Shown here: positions 38,797 to 49,331 of the stretch, one piece after another
How positions within the stretch are numbered: position 1 is the stretch's first letter
Layout of the letters: each line of letters begins with the position of its first letter
Source: Mycoplasma sp. 2045
Lineage (GTDB): Bacteria; Bacillota_I; Bacilli_A; Mycoplasmatales; Metamycoplasmataceae
Assembly: GCF_024582715.1 (NCBI RefSeq)
Contig: NZ_CP102083.1
Span: 620,001-684,000 of the forward strand
Length of the DNA stretch: 64,000 nucleotides
Direction: 5' to 3'
Translations under genes and position numbers: made by a program
The notes under the pieces: model-generated
What the model saw: the letters and a program-made list of their open reading frames with translations, nothing else
The model's database searches: none
Told to the model about the DNA's origin: nothing

Positions 38797-38949
38797 CTAT
38801 TTCTTTTCTCTGTGTGTTTTGTGAGCGTTACATTTTGCGCAAAATTTAAGTAACTCAATTTTTTCAGGGTGTGTTTTTTTGTTTTTCTTTGAAATGTAGT
38901 TTTCCATTTTACATTCAACACACACTAATGTGAAACCTTCTCTAGCCAT
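38797..38949 (-). CDS. rpmG: 50S ribosomal protein L33
   Basis: A 50-residue protein with the zinc-binding form of L33: CVEC near the N terminus and CAKC about 27 residues later, in the frame [18 protein letters not shown] and ending KTHREKK. The encoded L33 sits near the ribosomal E site. A ribosome-binding site GGAGAAAA precedes the ATG. The gene is monocistronic between its own terminator and the intergenic gap before nfo. Confidence 0.93.
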   Translation of the reverse strand: MAREGFTLVCVECKMENYISKKNKKTHPEKIELLKFCAKCNAHKTHREKK

Positions 38950-39075
38950 TTTTTCTCCTTTACATTGAATGAAAATTAATATTTATAAATATTTTTATAT
39001 ATTATAAACTATAACTGAAAAATACAAAAAGTATTTAAGTCCAATAATTAAGTATTATTTATTAACTTTAAATTA

Positions 39076-39903
39076 TTACTTTTCTAATAATCAAGCAATT
39101 TCTTCTTTATAAATTGGTCCAGTTTCTGGAACTGGTGTTTCAAGGATAATTGGGATATTATCAAAATCAGGATCATGAACAAATTGTTTTAATGTTTCAT
39201 ATCCAATTGCTCCCTTTCCAATATTTGCGTGCCTATCTTTATGCGAAGCAATTTCGTGTTTTGAATCATTTAAATGGATAACCTTAACTCTCTTAAGTAA
39301 ATCTCATTTGAACAATTCTTTTTTAAATTCTTCATATTCTTGAAGATCATAACCTGCATCTCACATATGACAAGTATCTAAACAAACTTGAACTCTATCT
39401 GAGTTAACTCATTTAAGAACATAAGCAATTTGTTCAAAATCAACACCAATTTCAGTGCCTTTTCCAGACATTGTTTCTATACAAATAACAACATTATTTG
39501 TATTTTTAATTATTTCATTTAAAGTGTCAATTAATGTATCCAGTGCTTCCTCAGTTGGGTGTCCAACTGCTGCACCAGGGTGTAGAACTAAATATTCGAA
39601 TCCTGCTTTTTCCATTCTTTGAACTTCTTGAATTAAGAAATCTTTAGCAAAATTTGATTTTTCTGGATTGGCCGGATTAACAATATATGGTGCGTGAACA
39701 ATAATATCTTCTTTAGGGATAAATGAAGAAAACTCTTCTTCATATTTTTCTAAATTGTATTTAGATACATCAACCCTGTTTGTGTTTTGGGGTGCTCCTA
39801 AATAAATCATAAAAGTGTTAGCGCCATAACTGATAGCTTCCTGACCTGATGCATATAAATAATTTGGAGCTTTAAATCCTATGTGTGATCCTAATTTAAT
39901 CAT
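39076..39903 (-). CDS. nfo: Endonuclease IV (AP endonuclease)
   Basis: A 275-residue TIM-barrel DNA repair enzyme that cuts at abasic sites. Zinc ligands are seen in VHAPYIVN, LHPGAAVG, ICIETMSGKGTEIG, CLDTCHMWDAGYD, IHLNDSKHEIASHKDRH and ILETPVP. Length is normal. Its ATG lies inside the end of the potassium-channel gene (8-base overlap, ATGATTAA). Confidence 0.95.
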
Positions 39904-41134
39904 TTTGTTCCTTTCGAGTTTCTTGTGTATTTTGTGAGTTTTCTACTGAAGTTGTTGCAGGTTCATTAGATTCTGATTGATTTGTTTGATTATCAGCATC
40001 ATCTGATTTTTTTCTAAATCCAAATCTTGATTTTTTGTTACCTGTAGTTGAAATATGTTTTTGCATTTCTACTAAAAATGCCCCAGCAATAAGACCTGAT
40101 GGAATGGCAATAATTGCAACAGACATTAATGATAAGAATGAAATAATTCCTCTTGTTATAGATGCATGAGGTGTAAAATCGCCATAACCAATTGTTGTTA
40201 GTGTAATTGTTACATAGTATAAAGATGAACCAAATGTAGTTACGTAACCTGATTCTAGACTTAAAAATCCATCCATATAACCAATAATATTGTCATTTGG
40301 TAAATCTGCATAACTTACTGATGATAAATAATCAAAGATAACCACAGCTTTATCATGAGATGTTGTTGCATCTTGTATTCTTTGAATGTATTCTTGATTA
40401 TTAATTTCTTTGAAATACTCTAAATTAAATGTTTGATCTCATTTGTGATCAATGATGTATTGAATTTGAGATTGTTTTAAGTGATTTTTTTCATTGTTTC
40501 AAATTAATAAAGCAAATAAGAAAATTAAAATAAGAATTAATATAAAAATGTAAGTTAATATCTGTCTTTGTTTTTTAAACACATTAATAATAATTTGGAA
40601 TGGTGCAAATAATGTTAAAACAAAGAAGAAACGGATAATTTTAAATACGTTAAATGATTTAAATAAATGGAAAATTTTTGCTTCTTCATTTTTGTTATAT
40701 GCAATTTCCTCTGATGCAGGCATAAGAAAACTGATTGCATAGAGTGAAGCTAAAATACAGAATAAAATACAAATTCCATTGAATGAAAAAATATACTTAA
40801 GTACGATTTTTCAGACTTTAGTCTTTCCATCTGTATATAAATACTTGTAAGTAATAAAGTGTAGAAAGTAATCTACTATAAATATAAAGAATGTAATGAC
40901 TTGGACAACAACTAAAAAACGATCAAAATGAGCTTTGTTAGGCCCTTCTTTCACTGTAATCAGTGAAAAAAAAGAAACTAAACAAGCAAATGTTATTATA
41001 GCTGCATAAATGTATGAAAAAAGTTGAATTCTCTTAGAATATGGAGATAAATTATCATCATAATTTGAGTTAGATCAAATAATATGAGCTAGTCCTTTTC
41101 ACGTATTTTTACTTAAATTTCTTATCTTAAACAT
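39896..41134 (-). CDS. Voltage-gated-type potassium channel
   Basis: A 412-residue membrane protein with about six transmembrane segments. The pore loop contains LYYVTITLTTIGYGDFTPHA, with the K+ selectivity filter TIGYGD. A long extracellular or cytoplasmic loop (about residues 210-270) precedes the pore, and the C-terminal tail is polar (Asn/Gln/Glu-rich). The S4-like segment is only weakly charged (FKIIRFFF). It probably controls membrane potential or K+ balance, which GdpP-regulated c-di-AMP often governs. No clear Shine-Dalgarno is seen; a TATAAA-like hexamer lies about 14 bases before the ATG. Confidence 0.88.
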
Positions 41135-41340
41135 AATTTAATATTTTATATAGTTTTTTACAAATTTAAACATATTAGTTAGTCGGATATTTAAGCATAT
41201 AAGTAACTTTTTCTTAATTTTTCACAAATGTGAAAAAAATAAAATATTTTCTTATTAAAAAGTGATCCACAATCTTGATAAGGTATATAAGCAGGGTATA
41301 TTAAATAAATCGAAAATAATATTTTCGGGAAGGTCATCTT
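41135..41340. promoter_or_regulatory. Divergent intergenic region with two inverted repeats
   Basis: No gene is seen. At 41218-41237 there is TTTTTCACA-AA-TGTGAAAAA (nine-base arms), which looks like an operator. At about 41311-41328 there is CGAAAATAATATTTTCG, a palindrome directly before the GGGAAGG Shine-Dalgarno of the plus-strand gene, which could hide it in the RNA. Confidence 0.45.
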
Positions 41341-42261
41341 ATGTTTAAAAAATGAATTAAAAAAATATTTTTTCCTATATTAGGATTTTCCACAATCGCA
41401 GCAAATGCAATACCATTAAAAACAAAAGTTAAAAAAATTGATTATAATGCATTTTTAAGTAGCGAAGATACTTGACTATCAACCAATGACACAGGCGAAG
41501 AATATTTACATGCAAATAACTCTGGAACAATTACTGGATTTGGAAAAATAAATTACAGTGCTCTTGTTGAGACTACGAAAAATATACAACACCTAACTAT
41601 ACCAATACATGATGATAAATATAAAACTTATGTTTTTCCAAGCGATTCTAAATCAGTTACTATTAATTTAGTAAATCCTGCACAAAATTATGATTATAGT
41701 AAGCACAATAGATTTCCACAGTTTTTAAAAAGAAATGATAATCAATCAGGAATCCTTCTTGCATTTGATATTTCAAAAACAAAAATTACTCATAATCTTA
41801 AAGTATCTCTTGAATGACCAGCCGTGGACTATGGTTGAGGATTAAATAGAGATGAATTAAATCAATTTGTTAAAGAAACTGGAATGGATATTGAGGATAT
41901 TAGATTGTTCTTAACTGATTTCTTTGATATGAAAGTTCTATTAAGTGAAAATGAACAATATAATAATGAGTGAGTCCAAAATCACGAGTGAAATACAAGC
42001 AAAGGAATTGACACGAATATCGAAACAGTCAAAATACCTGATCATATAGTTGCTAATAATAAAAAGTTTTATGTACAACTAATTGGAAAACTTAAAACAC
42101 CTCATAAAGCGTTAGAAAAATATAAATATGAAAAAGGTTTATGAATAGCATTATACTTAATGAAAATAAGGGTAGTTATAGCAGGGGAGAACGACGAGGC
42201 TAACACAGAGTATTTAGATGATGAATATGAATATCATGATGAAGAAGAGGATGATAGATAA
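41341..42261 (+). CDS. Secreted or membrane-anchored protein of unknown function
   Basis: A 306-residue protein not recognised as any family. The N terminus (KKWIKKIFFPILGFSTIA, then ANAIP) is a signal peptide with an AxA-type cleavage site and no lipobox cysteine. The body has many Asp/Asn/Lys residues and two short beta-like stretches; the last about 20 residues are almost all acidic (DDEYEYHDEEEDD). GGGAAGG precedes the ATG, and a hairpin lies just upstream. A bidirectional terminator follows. UGA is Trp at several places. The acidic tail could bind cations or a host factor, but this is speculation. Confidence 0.7.
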
Positions 42262-42283
42262 TATTAATTAGCTAAATATGAAA

Positions 42284-42325
42284 TAAAAAATAGTGAACAA
42301 GCAAATTAAACTGTTCACTATTTTT
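42284..42325. terminator. Bidirectional terminator
   Basis: Perfect 12-base arms AAATAGTGAACA / TGTTCACTATTT around a 12-base loop, followed by TTTATAATTTTATTTTTT on the plus strand and by TTTTTTATTTC on the minus strand. It separates the convergent unknown gene and the nucleoside permease operon. Confidence 0.85.
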
Positions 42326-42349
42326 ATAATTTTATTTTTTGATATTGAT

Positions 42350-43297
42350 CTATCTTTTTGATTTATCATATGGGATACCAGCGGCAGCTGGACCTGATGA
42401 TGATTTTGATATAAATATCATAACAAATAGAGTAATCACATATGGTACTGCTTTAACTAATTCTGAATATTTTTCTGCTTTAATATAACTTACACTAAAT
42501 GATGATACTGAAATCATAATTGAAAATAAAAGCGATATAACTACAGCGATTGATATTCTTCATCTTGACACAATCATAATAGCCAATGCTAAGAATCCTA
42601 AACCTTCAACATCTTTTGTAATTGAGAAAGGTCCTTGGAAACTTTGAGCATAAAATGTTCCAGCTAAACCTGCAACCATTCCAGCTAAAATAACTGCTTG
42701 TCATTTAATTTTATTAACATTGATACCAGCAACATCAGCTGCTTGTGGGTTTTCACCAATTGCTCTAAATCTTAAACCTCATTTAGTTTTTCTTAAGGCA
42801 AATCAAGAAGCAAATGCGATGATTAGAGTTGCGAATGTTTTGAATGATACTATATTTTGATACTCACCTAAAGATGAACTTAAAGCTAACTCAGATCTAC
42901 CATAATAAGTTGCAGTTTGTCCTTCTTTTTGTATATCAAGAATAAATAACATTAAAATACATGCAATACCTGTTGCTAATAATCCCATAGCAAAACCTGA
43001 AATTGTTTGGTCTGATTTTAATTTAATTGTAGCTAAACCAAATAATAATGCAAATAATGCTGATGCACCTACGGATAATAATGTTAAAGGAATTTGTCAA
43101 AGCATTGATGTTTGCTCTTTGTGAAAAATAAAATCTGTTAATATAACACTAAACATAATATACATTATGGCCCCAAATACCATGAAACCATTAATTGCAA
43201 TGTTGACGATTCCTGCTCTTTCTGAGAAAATTCCTGAAATAGAACCTAATAAAAGAATGCAAAAGAAGAATACTGAATATGAAAGAATTAATTCCAT
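42350..43297 (-). CDS. Nucleoside ABC transporter permease (NupQ-like)
   Basis: A 315-residue protein with about eight hydrophobic segments, BPD_transp_2 family. The start MELILSYSVFFFCILLLGS is followed by ERAGIVNIAINGFMVFGA, RAIGENPQAADVAGINVNKIK (the coupling region) and AGMVAGLAGTFY. It is the second permease of the BMP-type nucleoside importer and the last gene of the operon. It is read with UGA as Trp near its middle and stops at TAG 42350. Confidence 0.9.
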
Positions 43298-43299
43298 AA

Positions 43300-45438
43300 T
43301 TATTTAGCTCCTTCCATTGATTTTGATTCTTGAATTCTTAAAACTCTATTGTCTCATGGTTTTATAATGTATTTATTTACAAAATCATTATAAATTTTCT
43401 CTCTAATTTCTCTATAAACTAATTTTCTTGAACGTTTAAGAGCTTTTGATTTTTGAACATAAGATTGATACTCATCAACACCTAAATCAGTTCTAGTTTT
43501 TTGTAATGCAAATTTCTCTTTTGAAATTTCATCATAAATAGTCATTTTTGACTCGACTGATTGACCTTTTAAAGTAAGAATTAAACTCGCCACTCTCGCT
43601 TCATAAGCTTTTTCATATCTTGCAAATACTTGAAGTTTTTCTTTTGAATATCTACGTAAAATCTTGATTTCATCCTTAATTGATGTGTTGTAAATTTTTG
43701 ATTTTAATTCTAGAATTTCAAATTCTAACTTCTTAACTTCATTCGCAGTTTCCTCAGATATTTTTAATTTATTAACTCTTAGCTGACCATCATACTCATT
43801 TTTAGCGTATGATCTTCAATCAGCATTTGCTTTTTCTTTGGCTAAGTATAAAGCTCATAAATATGCTTTTGAAGTTTCATCTAATTCTTTCACGTGTTCA
43901 TTTCTTGATCAGTATTCATAGAATTTATCTATTTGTTTTTCATAGAATTTAGCAAATGTAAAGCTTGAAAGTGTGTCTTGTAATTTTTGTTTTTGTGCTT
44001 TTTTGTATTCTTTTAATTTAACAGATAATTCTGCAATTTGAGCTTTTGTTTCTTTAACCATTTGTTGATATTGTAATAATCATTCTGAATAATATGATTT
44101 GCATTTTTCATCAATTTCTTCTTTTGTCATATCAGGATCCGAAGAAATTAAATTTTCTGCATATAAAGCTCTTGCTTTATTTCAAGATTTTTTAATATGA
44201 TATCTTGATCTTAAATTATGATAAATAGAAAAGTTTTGTCAGTATTCTCTATGACACATTAGAATAATTTGTTTTCATACATAACGCATTGGTCTAAATT
44301 TATAGAACATAATAGATAACGCTGACATAAATATAATTATCCCTGTGATAATTGGGAAGAAATCTTTAGATACTTTTGGTCCTATCTCTGTAACTGAGAA
44401 TGATGCTTGTCCACTTCGTATCATTCCATATAGGAAACCAGTAGCAAGAACACCAAATGGATTATTAAGAGCAACAAGAGCAATTGCTATGGATTCAAAA
44501 CCAATAGCTAAAGGAGCTTGTGGTTTAATAGCCACTTGTCTTGTGTATACAACAATGTAGAAGAACCCACCTAAACCAGCAAGAGCTCCTGCTATTGCCA
44601 TTACACAAACAGTTACTGTTTTTTCATTTATTCCAACATATTTTGAGTTTGTTTTATTTAACCCAACCATTTTAATTTTGTACCCAAGTGTTGTTTTTGA
44701 ATAAACAAATCAAATCGCTACTGCAATTACACAAACAAGTGTAATACCAATGTAAATAAATAATCTTTGAACATCAATCCCTAAGTCTCTACTTAAGTTA
44801 GTGAAAACTAACTTGGCAGTAGTACCTGGTTCCAGACCGATTCAATTTGTATAATTAGGATCTGATTGAGGTATAAATACATCGTTTGAGAATGTGAAAA
44901 GTCAAATACCTAAAAATGTAACAATTCAGTTAAGAAAAATTGTTGAAATAACTTCATGAACATTAAAGTATGCTTTTAAAATACCCGGAATTGCACCAAC
45001 CATAGCACCGATAATGATACTAATGAACATCATTCCTAATAAAAAGCTTAATGATAAATTCTTTAAATCAACTCTTGTACCAGCTAAAATAGCAAAGAAT
45101 AATATACCAGGTAGCAACATCTGTCCTGAAACACCAATGTTGAATAATCCAGATTTAAACCCAATTGCTACAGAAAAACTCGCTAGTGCAAAGAAGATGA
45201 ATAATAATAATGTATCGTTAAGAATATATTCACTAAAAGCAAACTCGAAAATATTTTGCACAAAAGTGAAAATTGTTGTTTCTGTTCCATCAGCAATACC
45301 TTTTAATCAGTAGATTACTGAAGCAAATAATAAACCAATTAAAACTGCTCAAAGAGATGAATAAAGTTTTCTTCTAGATGATTTTTTATCTTCAAGCATT
45401 AAATTTTCTTTAATTTTATTTGCTGTTAATGTGAACAT
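43300..45438 (-). CDS. Nucleoside ABC transporter permease (NupP-like) with long charged C-terminal extension
   Basis: A 712-residue protein, about twice the usual permease length. Residues 1-388 form a BPD_transp_2 permease of about ten helices, with GFKSGLFNIGVSGQMLLPGILFF, FNVHEVISTIFLNW and VGLNKTNSKYVGINEKTV as the coupling segment. Residues about 389-712 have no hydrophobic segments but are strongly charged with heptad-like spacing (for example QQMVKETKAQIAELSVKLKEY), suggesting a cytoplasmic coiled coil. It starts with TAATG overlap to the ATPase and ends with the Shine-Dalgarno of the next permease (GGAAGGAG). The tail's role is unknown. Confidence 0.88.
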
Positions 45439-47690
45439 TACTCACCTCCTTTCTTGTGAGCCATATAAACTCCAATTTCTGTTCTTGTAAGTTCTTTTGC
45501 AGGTTTCACAGCTAAAATTTCACCAGTGTTAATAACTGCAATTTTATCTGCCAATGATAAAACTTCATCTAATTCATATGAGATTAATAAGATAGCTTTA
45601 CCTTCAGCTTTTTCTTTTAATATTCTTTCATGAATATTTTTGATAGCTCCAACGTCTAATCCACGTGTTGGTTGTAATATTAAAATGAAATCATGTGGTG
45701 AGTTCATTTCACGACCAACAATGAATTTTTGTTGATTCCCTCCTGAAAGAGATCTTGACATTGAGTATCCATTTCTTGCGCCACGAACATCAAATTTTTC
45801 AATAATATCTTCAGTTTCTCTTTGCATAGCTCTATTGTTTAAAAGTCCAGCTTTGCTGTATTTTTTATCTCAAAGTCTACGTAAAATTGAATTATTTTTA
45901 ATGTTATAGTCAAGAACTAAACCGTGTTTATGTCTATCACTCGGTATGAATGAAAGACCTAATTTTGAAATATCATAAACTGATAATTCATTTATGACAA
46001 AGTAATCATCATTAACAACTTTTTTCTCATTTGTATCTGATAAGTAGAAATATGTAAGTATTCCACTCACTATAAATGCAAACATTAATACACTAAACAT
46101 AATCATTAGTCCTAGTGCTACAAGTGGAACAGTAGCTAATAATGAAATTAATGATGTGATTGCTAATGCTGAAGCAGAAGCAATACCAAATGATATTAAA
46201 ATAACAAATAATTTATTACGTTTGATTAATTTAGCATGCTCATTTTCAAACTTTAATAATTTATTCACTTTCAATAAAACAGTAGTGATAATACTTAAAC
46301 ATAATACAATAATTGAAGAAGCTAATGCTACTACTATTGATGTATTTGTTGATGTAAACACTAATGCAGCAAATAGCACAGCAAAACCAGAAACTAAACC
46401 TAATACTAGGAATAGTATTTTAAAAACTAGCAACTGTCTTTTGCTCATTTGCTTTTGAAAACTAGTTTTTGCAAAAATAGTTTTTTCTTTAAATTTTGGT
46501 CCATATATTGAAAATAAAATCAACATAAGAAGGATTATACTGAAAGAAATCGCCAATCCTCCACCGATATTCATAATAGCTTTTGTTGAATCAGATTGGT
46601 AATTAGCTGCAGCTAATAAACCTAAACCTGAGTATAAGAATACAAATAATGAAATCAATAACATAATTATATTTTTTCTTGTTTTTGATTTTTGGATTAA
46701 TTGCATTCTTTCTTTAACAAGTGGTGTCTTTTTACAAAGAACTTGACCTGTTGTCGGTTTTATCATTCCACTAACAACTTTTTCTAAGTCAGTTTGTCCA
46801 TTACCTTCAACTCCGGCAATAGCAACAATTTCACCGCTTCTAATTTCTAAATTAACATTTTTCAATGGTTTTTCACCATCTGTAGAAACGTTATCTAATT
46901 TGAAAACAACTTCATTTTGTGATGTATCTGAATATTCATTTCTAATAATTTCGACATCACCACCAACCATACGGTTAGCCATTTCCTCAATAGAAACATC
47001 TGCTACTTTGAAGTTTCCTACAACCTTACCGTGTCTTAAAACTGTCGCATTATCAGCAACTTCTTTAATTTCGGCAAGTTTATGAGAAATAAATAAAATT
47101 GTTTTACCTTGTTCCCTGAATAATTTGAATGTATTCAATAGACCTTGAATTTCTTGGTCTGTTAAAACAGCAGTTGGTTCATCAAAAATTAAAATATCTG
47201 AATCACGATATAACATTTTCATAATTTCAACTTTTTGTTGAGTTGCAACTGTTTCTTTACCAGTTAACCTGTTTAAATCAAAATGCAAATCAAACATTTC
47301 TTGAATTGTTTTGATTTTTTCAATAGCAGGTTTGAAATCAATAACTCTAGTAAATTTATTTCTATCCTCAGCTCCTAAAACAATGTTTTCAAGGTTTGTA
47401 TATACATCAACAAGTTTAAAGTGTTGGTGCACCATACCAATACCTAATCTATTAGCATCATTAGGACCTTTGATTAAAACTTCTTTTTCATTTACTTTGA
47501 TAATTCCTTCATCAGGTTCATACAACCCGAATAATATAGACATTAAAGTACTTTTTCCAGCACCATTTTCACCAATTAAAGCGTGAACTGTACCTTTTTC
47601 TACTTTAAAGCTAATATTCTGGTTAGCCTTAATAGAACCGAAAGATTTAGAAATATTATCAAACTCTATTGCATAAAAGTTTTGTTTCAT
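45438..47690 (-). CDS. Nucleoside ABC transporter ATPase (NupO-like) with a transmembrane insertion in the second NBD
   Basis: A 750-residue twin ABC ATPase, against about 510 usual. NBD1 is canonical: Walker A GENGAGKST (40-48), Walker B ILIFDEPTAVLT, H-loop ILFISHKL. NBD2 starts with the family-typical AIAGVEGNGQTDLEKVVSG (about 285-303). It should then continue to GLSFIPSDRHKHG, but about 230 residues (about 330-560) with roughly seven hydrophobic helices come first. Then follow the signature SLSGGNQQK (about 645), QPTRGLDVGAI and LLISYELDEV. The reading frame is continuous, so the insertion is genuine. It powers uptake of nucleosides with the two permeases downstream. Confidence 0.88.
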
Positions 47691-47885
47691 ATCTTTCCTT
47701 GTGTTTTTAATATATTAAAAAAATAAATAATAGAATTTAATGTCTATTATTTACATTTTAATTATATATTTTTTATTCTTAATTTTATCATTTAGTGTTT
47801 TCTCTTTTATTACAAGGAGGTAGGTATAAAAATAAAAAGGATACCAAAATTAGGTACCCTTTAAAAAATTAAGTTTGTTGAAAAA
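47691..47885. terminator. Intergenic region with terminator between the BMP lipoprotein and the ABC genes
   Basis: At 47836-47862 an imperfect 10-base stem (AAAGGGTACC / GGTATCCTTT on the minus strand) is followed by TTTATTTTTATA, a terminator after the lipoprotein gene. The rest is AT-rich promoter-like sequence for the ATPase gene. An AAGGAGG on the plus strand near 47814 has no ORF behind it. Confidence 0.6.
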
Positions 47886-49226
47886 TTATTTTAACATTTC
47901 GCCAGTTAATTCTTGAATTAAGTCAGGAAGTGATAAAGTTGCAGAATCTGTTTTATTTAATTTATCTGATGAAATAAAATCTATGTCCTCTTCAGATAAT
48001 TCTTTAAATTTAGCATCATATTTTGCTAATAATTGATTCATTTTTGTTTTCATTGCTTCATCTTTGAGTGTACTTTGTGCATAACCAACTCACCCTTGTT
48101 TGAAACTTCCTCTAATTGAGAATGATCTCTCTGGTGTTTTTGTACTATAAATATTTTTGCTATCAATACCATATGTGATGTATAGGATTGTATCGTAAAC
48201 AGCTTGTGCAATATTTTTTGTAATTGATGTATAGAATTTTCCTGAGTCTTTTGATCTTGATTTTGCTTGATCAGTATCCACTCCGATTACACCAATGTGA
48301 TCTGTATTTGCTTTTTTCTCAAGTTCATCTAATGTGAACCCTGTCGCTGGTCCAGCAACTGGTAAAATAACTGTTGGATTTGAAGCAATTGCATTTGCGA
48401 TTGCACTATCCATTGGTTTACCTGATTCAAAAGCAGTATTAAGTGCTACACTTGAAAAGTCATTTGCAAGACCTTTACCTTGTGTTGGTCTAACTTTTTT
48501 ATTAGCATCTGATTGAGTTTTATTTATATCAAGAATACCTCTGTAGTAACCTTTAATAAAATCAACAACTCCATGGAAAGGCATACCTCCAAATGCTGTT
48601 ACTTTTCTTTTGTTTGCATATGACTCTTCTGTAGCCATTAATTCAGCAACTGCTTGTCCAACGATATATGATGATTCAGCAACTTTAAAATCTAAACCAT
48701 AAAAGTCTCCATAACCTTGAAGTTCATTTGGATCTATTGTGAAGTCTGTACCTATGATTTTTACATTGTTCTTAATTAATCTATCCTTATTTTGTTGGAT
48801 GTATGCTTTAATTGCATCTCCATGTGTGAACCCTGAAAGAATTCAAATGTTATATTTCCCTAATAAACTATTGTAAGTATTTTCATAACTATTACTTTCT
48901 GGTTCTGAGTAAGCAAATTTAGGTTCTGAACCTGTAAGCTCTTTAATGTCATCAACATATCTCATCATTCCTTCATATGATGATTGGTTAAATGATAAGT
49001 CAGTTACGTGACCAGAGTCTGTTACAACAACAACAGAAAGTGGAGTTTTACCTTGAATAGTTTCAGCTGTTAAAGTTGTATTTCTCGTAATGTCTGCAAT
49101 TGGAGTAATATTAGCTCTTGCTCCTGAAGTTGTTTTGTCTGTTCTTCCACAAGAGATTGCAGCAACTGGTGCTATAGCTGTTGTGATTCCTGCAACAGCT
49201 AATAATAATGATTTAATTTTTTTCAT
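47886..49226 (-). CDS. BMP-family nucleoside-binding lipoprotein
   Basis: A 446-residue substrate-binding lipoprotein. The signal peptide ends in PVAAIS-Cys, a good lipobox. The body has the BMP (PnrA-like) pattern: VVVVTDSGHVTDLSFNQSSYEGM, WILSGFTHGDAI, GMPFHGVVDFIKGYY and HIGVIGVDTDQAKSRS. BMP proteins bind purine nucleosides. It precedes the matching ATPase and two permeases on the same strand, although a terminator lies between, so it can be made in greater amount than the pump. Confidence 0.92.
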
Positions 49227-49254
49227 TTTTGTCCTTTTGTTTAAATAATTATTT

Positions 49255-49290
49255 AAAGAAAATGAGGATACTATAAAGATATCCTCATTA
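49255..49290 (-). terminator. Terminator after polC
   Basis: Perfect 10-base arms AATGAGGATA / TATCCTCATT around an eight-base loop, followed by TTCTTTAAATAATTATT on the minus strand. It lies between polC and the BMP lipoprotein gene. Confidence 0.72.
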
Positions 49291-49331
49291 ATATTATAAA
49301 ACTTTTATTTATCAAAGTTATTTTTTAATTT

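Noticed and set aside
47808-47830. A strong plus-strand AAGGAGG suggesting a small gene
   Set aside because: No start codon with a meaningful frame follows; the terminator hairpin begins directly after it.
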